From NCBI RefSeq assembly GCF_000188695.1, contig NW_004754922.1, positions 1,330,394 through 1,351,456 on the forward strand: 21,063 nucleotides of DNA, given 5' to 3'. The first letter of the stretch is position 1. Each line of letters starts with the position of its first letter. Origin of the DNA: Salpingoeca rosetta (lineage: Eukaryota; Opisthokonta; Choanoflagellata; Craspedida; Salpingoecidae). Position numbers and translations under genes: made by a program. The notes beneath the pieces are model-generated. The model made no database searches. It had not been told where the DNA came from and worked only from the letters and a program-made list of their open reading frames with translations. This document shows positions 9,201-21,063 of the stretch, one piece after another.

Positions 9201-9847
9201 CACACACACACATGTGTACACTTGTTCACACACACATGTGTACACTTGCTTACACACCCACACCCACACCCACACCCACACCCACACACACACAATGCGC
9301 ACACCTTCAGGGGTTGCCTGGAGCTCGGTGATGATGCGGTCGAGCTTGTTGAGGAAGAGGACCGGCTGCACGTGCTCGGCAAGGGCTTGGCGCACAACCG
9401 TCTCCGTCTGCACGCCAACGCCCTCCACGCAGTCCACAATGACAAGCGCGCCATCGCACACCCGCAGGGCCGTGGTCACCTCGCCCGAGAAGTCGGCGTG
9501 GCCCGGGCAGTCAATCAGGTTGACGCGCAGGAAGCCTTCCTCGTTGTTGCGGGGCGGCGGGGCAACGACGGCACCGTCACGGCAGCGGCCTGGGGCCACC
9601 CCGACGCGGGCAGCCCAGTCCGGGTAGTGCAGGCTGATGCCTGTGGACTTGATGGTGATGCCGCGCTCTTGCTCGGCGGCCTCCGTGTCCAGGGCGAGCG
9701 CCTTGCCCGCCTTGGCGTCGTTGAGGACACCGGCACGCGACAGCACAGAGTCCGCCAGCGTCGTCTTGCCGTGGTCCACGTGGGCGATGATGCACACGTT
9801 GCGCGTCACCGCAGTGACGCGGTCCTCCTCACACCGGAAGATCACAT
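6288..9847 (-). CDS. eEF2-family translation GTPase, divergent paralogue
   Basis: Four exons agree in phase: 9305-9845, 8437-9052, 6933-8170 and 6288-6616 (stop TGA at 6288-6290), about 907 residues. Family role: ribosome translocation in the cytosol. Visible motifs are G1 AHVDHGKTT, switch [13 protein letters not shown]3 DCPGHADF and G4 NKLD. The eEF2-typical [36 protein letters not shown] and [12 protein letters not shown] follow, and the C-terminal [11 protein letters not shown] matches the eEF2 end rather than EFL1/Ria1. Two departures matter. The diphthamide loop, HRGGGQ in eEF2, reads HRRVDQ (7024-7041): the His is kept but the three glycines are replaced. The region holding the eEF2-kinase threonine reads [15 protein letters not shown], without the FTDTRKDE context. 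A poly-Asp/poly-Ser insert lies in domain II (about 7875-7911). No ATG is in frame at the 5' end; homology begins at about 9845 (VIF), so a small first exon is probably missing. Confidence 0.85.
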
Positions 9848-10289
9848 CTTGAACTTGTTGTTGTACTCGGTCGTCTCGGCGGTCCTTAGCCGCGAAAGGA
9901 ACAGTTGCCCTCCATGTTCTCACGGAGGGCCGGTGAAGGCTTGAAGGGGGTGGGAAAAGCGGGGAGTCGGGTACACGACTCAGTCAGTCAGTCAGTGGCT
10001 TTGAGTACATTGATGAAAGGAAAGAAAGATCGCTGTGTCCTTGGGCCTTTGTAGCTTTGTTGATTGCTGAAGGAAGCGGTGAAAATGCGATCACACCCAC
10101 AGTGAACTTTGCTTGTTGTGTGCTTTGTGTGGCGGCTTGCGTGGTGAGTTATGGAGGACTCTGTAATTGTCGTCGTGTAACAAGTGAAGCAAGCAGTGAG
10201 ATGAGTCATGTCACATCTCATTCACAGGGAGCCAAAAATAGAAGGGGGCGTGACTGAGAAAAGAACTGATTTAAGACGAAGAACTGAAT
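9848..10289. other. Spacer upstream of eEF2-like and downstream of GRAF-like gene
   Basis: Contains (CAGT)4 at about 9981-9996 and otherwise ordinary AT/GC-mixed sequence without a recognisable gene. It should hold the undetected first exon or leader of the eEF2-like gene and the 3' UTR of the GRAF-like gene. Short open frames here show no family features. Confidence 0.4.
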
Positions 10290-15534
<5,245 letters not shown>

Positions 15535-15984
15535 CGCCTTGTGCGTGCAGGTGCTGTCCTTCCTTCGTTGTTGTCTTCCTCGCTGTTTGTGTGTGTTTTT
15601 CTTGGAGGATATTGATGATGAGAGTGCACGCTTTCAATTCCCTCACTTGTGCGTGCATGTGTGAGTGAGTTTGTGTGTGTACTGACATGAGTCCACATCG
15701 TTGCTTCTCTTCACCCAGCACCCACACCCACATCACACATCACCCTCATTGCAACGTGTGCCGCGGTGTGTACGCTCTAATGTCAGGTTGCATGCGACAC
15801 ACGCAACACAAAGACGACGACGACGACGACACACGCGCAGCAGACGCAGGCACAAAGCGCGGGACAGCAACATAGCAGCAGGGTCAACATCAGGCACACG
15901 GCGACAACAACAACACCAAGCGCGGTGCAAGCATGCGTGTGTGGATGCATGAGCGGACGCGACTTTGAGTGCGCCCGCACTACA

Positions 15985-16020
<36 letters not shown>

Positions 16021-16218
16021 TTACTCTACACCCACAATCACAGACGCACTCACAGCAAAGCAAACAAACAAGCCAAGGCGACAAACAGCAAGGGCAAATG
16101 TGCTTGCTTGTTGCCTGCTTGCCGCATCATGTGCTTGAATCCGCGGGACGTAGATATGCATGAGAGAGAGAGATGGGTGAAAGGGGAAGGAAGGGTGGAT
16201 GGAAGGAAGGATGGCAGC
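15535..16218. other. Spacer between GRAF-like 5' end and ATPase-inhibitor 3' end
   Basis: No coding sequence is convincing. A (GAC)n run at about 15814-15829 and (CA)n at 15984-16018 are present. It should contain the GRAF-like promoter/5' UTR and the ATPase-inhibitor 3' UTR; no TATA-like element or clear polyadenylation signal was assigned. Confidence 0.45.
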
Positions 16219-16411
16219 TCAGACGTGGCTGGCAAGGTCCTCCAGCAGCTCCTTGACGTGCGGGCGCTTCGTCTCCTTTGCAAGGCGAAGAATCTCCTCG
16301 CGGTCCTTGGTGATCTCGGCCTGCAATCGGCAGCGACGTGGTGGTGTCGGCGGTGGTGGTGAGCGATGGCGGGACGTGTCAGGGGATGACGAGGCGGATG
16401 AAGCAGAAGAT

Positions 16412-16468
<57 letters not shown>

Positions 16469-17210
16469 ATATGGCGGGTCGCAACAACACATGGCCACAA
16501 AGGAACACAGACACGAAACATACCAGACAGGTACACACACGCCAGAGCACATGCGCACCAACAAACATATGTACAAACAAAGAGACACACATACACATAC
16601 ACCAACACACACACACACACACACACACACACGCGCGCGCACACATTCACACGGCACCTTCTCCTTGAGCTTCATCTGGCGGATCTTGGCCTCGTGCTTG
16701 CGAATGTAGATGGTCTCCTCAGCAAGCTCCTTGTCGCTGAACTGTAACGGTCGGAAAATGAAGATAAGGAAAACAGCAGCGGGTAAGAACAAAGGGAGAG
16801 GCATGCAAGGAGTGAGACTAGAGCGAGCCAAAAAAAAAAATAAGGTATGTACATGCATGCGCGCACGAGTCGAACACACGCACACACACACAACCACGTG
16901 ACGACGCAGACGAAGCGAAAGCACAACAACACCAGGTGAAAGCGCAACAATACAACACACACACACACACACACACACAAACCAGCACACACAAAACAAC
17001 AAAGCACACATAAACCAGCACGCACAAACAACAAAGCACACATAAACCAGCACGCACAAACAACAAAGCACACACAGCACACACACACACACATACACCC
17101 ATATGCACACTTACGCCAGTGCCCTGGACGGAGCGGACGGCGGAGGCGGCGTGCATGGCGCGGGCAGGGGCCGCAAGGCGGACAAGGCGGGCAACACGGC
17201 ACAGAGACAT
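16219..17210 (-). CDS. Mitochondrial ATPase inhibitor, IF1 family
   Basis: Three minus-strand exons, all phase 0, give a 93-aa protein: 17115-17210 (ATG at 17208-17210), 16658-16741 and 16219-16320. Exon 1 is a typical mitochondrial presequence, rich in Arg, Ala, Leu and Ser and without acidic residues (MSLCRVARLVRLAAPARAMH). Exon 2 carries the inhibitory region FSDKELAEETIYIRKHEAK, matching the IF1 pattern of an acidic EE followed by Tyr, then Lys-rich helix. Exon 3 continues the charged helix (KDREEILRLAKE...KELLEDL), suited to coiled-coil dimerisation. The family binds F1-ATPase in the matrix and blocks ATP hydrolysis when the proton gradient fails. The length is normal for IF1. Donors are GTAAGT and GTGCCG; acceptors are TTACAG and TTGCAG. 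The weakest point is the short similarity region, so a different small mitochondrial helical protein is possible. Confidence 0.7.
16416..16467. repeat. (GT)n microsatellite in intron
   Basis: GT repeat with GA interruptions, sense-strand (CA)n, on the acceptor side of the second intron of the ATPase inhibitor. The donor side of the same intron carries the complementary (CA)n at 16605-16632. Confidence 0.95.
16979..17077. repeat. Minisatellite, three copies of about 32-33 bp
   Basis: Three near-identical copies of a unit starting accagcac and ending aacaaagcacacat begin at 16981, 17014 and 17046, in the first intron of the ATPase inhibitor. Confidence 0.9.
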
Positions 17211-17605
17211 GGCTGGTTGGTGTGAAGAAATGGGAGAATGTGATTGGAATGAAGGAAGGGGCTGGTTGGACTGGTAACCGCTTGCTTGCTTGGTTGATAT
17301 CTCGATCGGGAGCTGTCACACAGCAAAGCAAGAAGGTGAAGAGAAACCAAATGGAGCAGAACCAAAGGAAGAGGAAAAGAGAGGAGAAGCGCAGCAGAAG
17401 ACAGAAGAAGAAGAACCGTTAACGTTCACATCACCACAACGTAACGTTGATTGGGGGAGAAGGAAAGGCGGGGAACAACGAGACACGACAACCATGTGAG
17501 CTGTGAACGAAACAAAAGAGCAAAGATGTATGTGAATCACCAAACAAATACCGCGTGTGTCTCTCTATGCGAGCCTTTCACACACACACACACACACACA
17601 CACAT

Positions 17606-17640
<35 letters not shown>

Positions 17641-18400
17641 CACACACACATGCACACACACACACACACACACATGCACACAGACACACACTATCACGGC
17701 CAGCAACCCCATTCCCACATCTTGCTTGCTTCGTGTGCTCTCACTGCCCGCCTGACCTGACGCAAAGAAAAATGAGCAAGTTGCCAATTGCAAGCGGCTG
17801 CAATTTGCAAATCCAGGCTTGACGCCAACAGACGAAGAAGAAGAAGAGGAAGAGGACAACAACCAAACAACCCAGCCACCAGCAAACAACACGCAAAACA
17901 ACAACACACAACACACGCACAACACACGCACAAACGCACGCGCCTCCCTTCTCCTCTCCAGACGTAGGGTTGGATGGGGGGCTTCTAAGCAACTGGTGCG
18001 CATCCCCGCTGGCTGGTTGCCTGTGGCTGTGGCTGTGTTGTTGAGCTGAGCGCAGCGGGCGCGCAACAACACACGGGCGCCAAACAAGAGGAGGACGAAG
18101 GAGAAGAAGGAGGAGGACGAGGACGAGAAGGAGGAGGAGGAGGTAGAAACAGAAGAACACCAACAACAACTAGACAACTACGCACACAGCAACAGCAACA
18201 GCAGCAGCAGCAGCAGAAACACGACCCACAAGGGGAGGACGAGCAGCGAAGTTGGCTCTTCCACAGGACAAGGCGCCTTTCTACACAACACACAACACAC
18301 ACAACACACATAACACACACACACACTTACACAAAACATCCTCTCTCCCCCCTCCATCTGTGCCTTCCTCAGCCGACTTTCGCCCCCCCTCCCTCCTTCA
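17211..18400. promoter_or_regulatory. Divergent intergenic region between ATPase inhibitor and CDKL kinase
   Basis: The two genes point away from each other across 1.19 kb, so both promoters should lie here. Two AACGTT-centred motifs (gttaacgtt at 17418-17426 and acgtaacgtt at 17439-17448) are followed at about 17449-17454 by ATTGGG, a CCAAT box on the minus strand, about 240 bases from the inhibitor start. A CA-rich tract spans 17578-17693. The part next to the kinase has GAA/GGA-rich runs, a (CAG)n run near 18199-18216, and CT-rich sequence directly before the ATG. No coding sequence was recognised. Promoter assignments are inference. Confidence 0.4.

Positions 18401-21063
<2,663 letters not shown>

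Noticed and set aside
6288..9847. Identification as EFL1/Ria1, the ribosome-assembly GTPase
   Set aside because: The [22 protein letters not shown] and terminal [11 protein letters not shown] segments follow eEF2, not EFL1.
8211..9944. A 577-codon plus-strand frame, and other long plus-strand frames at 6745-8181
   Set aside because: They are antisense shadows of the GC-rich eEF2-like exons and cross its introns as Thr-His repeats.
10057..10257. Small open frames in the spacer between GRAF-like and eEF2-like genes
   Set aside because: No family features, no splice-phase link to either neighbour, and composition unlike the coding exons.

Overview
This is a window of a gene-dense, GC-rich eukaryotic nuclear genome. 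Genes are split by many short introns, and (CA)n/(GT)n microsatellites are extremely abundant. The gene set (tyrosine-kinase-like fragment, MARVEL-type and claudin-like membrane proteins, a BAR-PH-RhoGAP-SH3 protein, a CDKL kinase, an eEF2-family GTPase, a mitochondrial ATPase inhibitor) suggests a holozoan protist, most likely a choanoflagellate. That placement is inference from gene content and style; no species can be named from the sequence.

Layout from left to right: (1) 334-781 (+), a partial tyrosine-kinase-like gene with degraded catalytic motifs. (2) 721-1579 (-), a claudin/PMP22-like membrane protein that meets the kinase tail to tail inside one (CA)n tract. (3) 2158-3496 (-) and 3627-5046 (-), a tandem pair of related MARVEL/synaptogyrin-like proteins. 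(4) 6288-9847 (-), a divergent eEF2 paralogue in four recognised exons. (5) 10290-15534 (-), a GRAF/oligophrenin-type BAR-PH-RhoGAP-SH3 protein in eleven exons whose splice phases all agree, but with only the first half of the RhoGAP domain; a 302-base N gap lies in one of its introns. (6) 16219-17210 (-), a three-exon IF1-type mitochondrial ATPase inhibitor. (7) 18401-21063 (+), an intronless CDKL-family kinase, open at the right edge, with a long low-complexity tail containing 42 consecutive glutamines. The last two genes are divergent across a 1.19-kb spacer.

The genes do not form an operon or an evident shared pathway. The strongest unexplained pattern is in the introns. The dinucleotide tracts are polarised relative to transcription: (GT)n on the sense strand lies just downstream of the 5' splice site, and (CA)n or (CAAA)n lies towards the 3' splice site. 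Four introns carry both, always in that order. I found no transposon, CRISPR array, RNA gene or defence-type system. Exon models are hand-built from splice consensus, reading phase and protein-family similarity recalled from knowledge; no database search was run.
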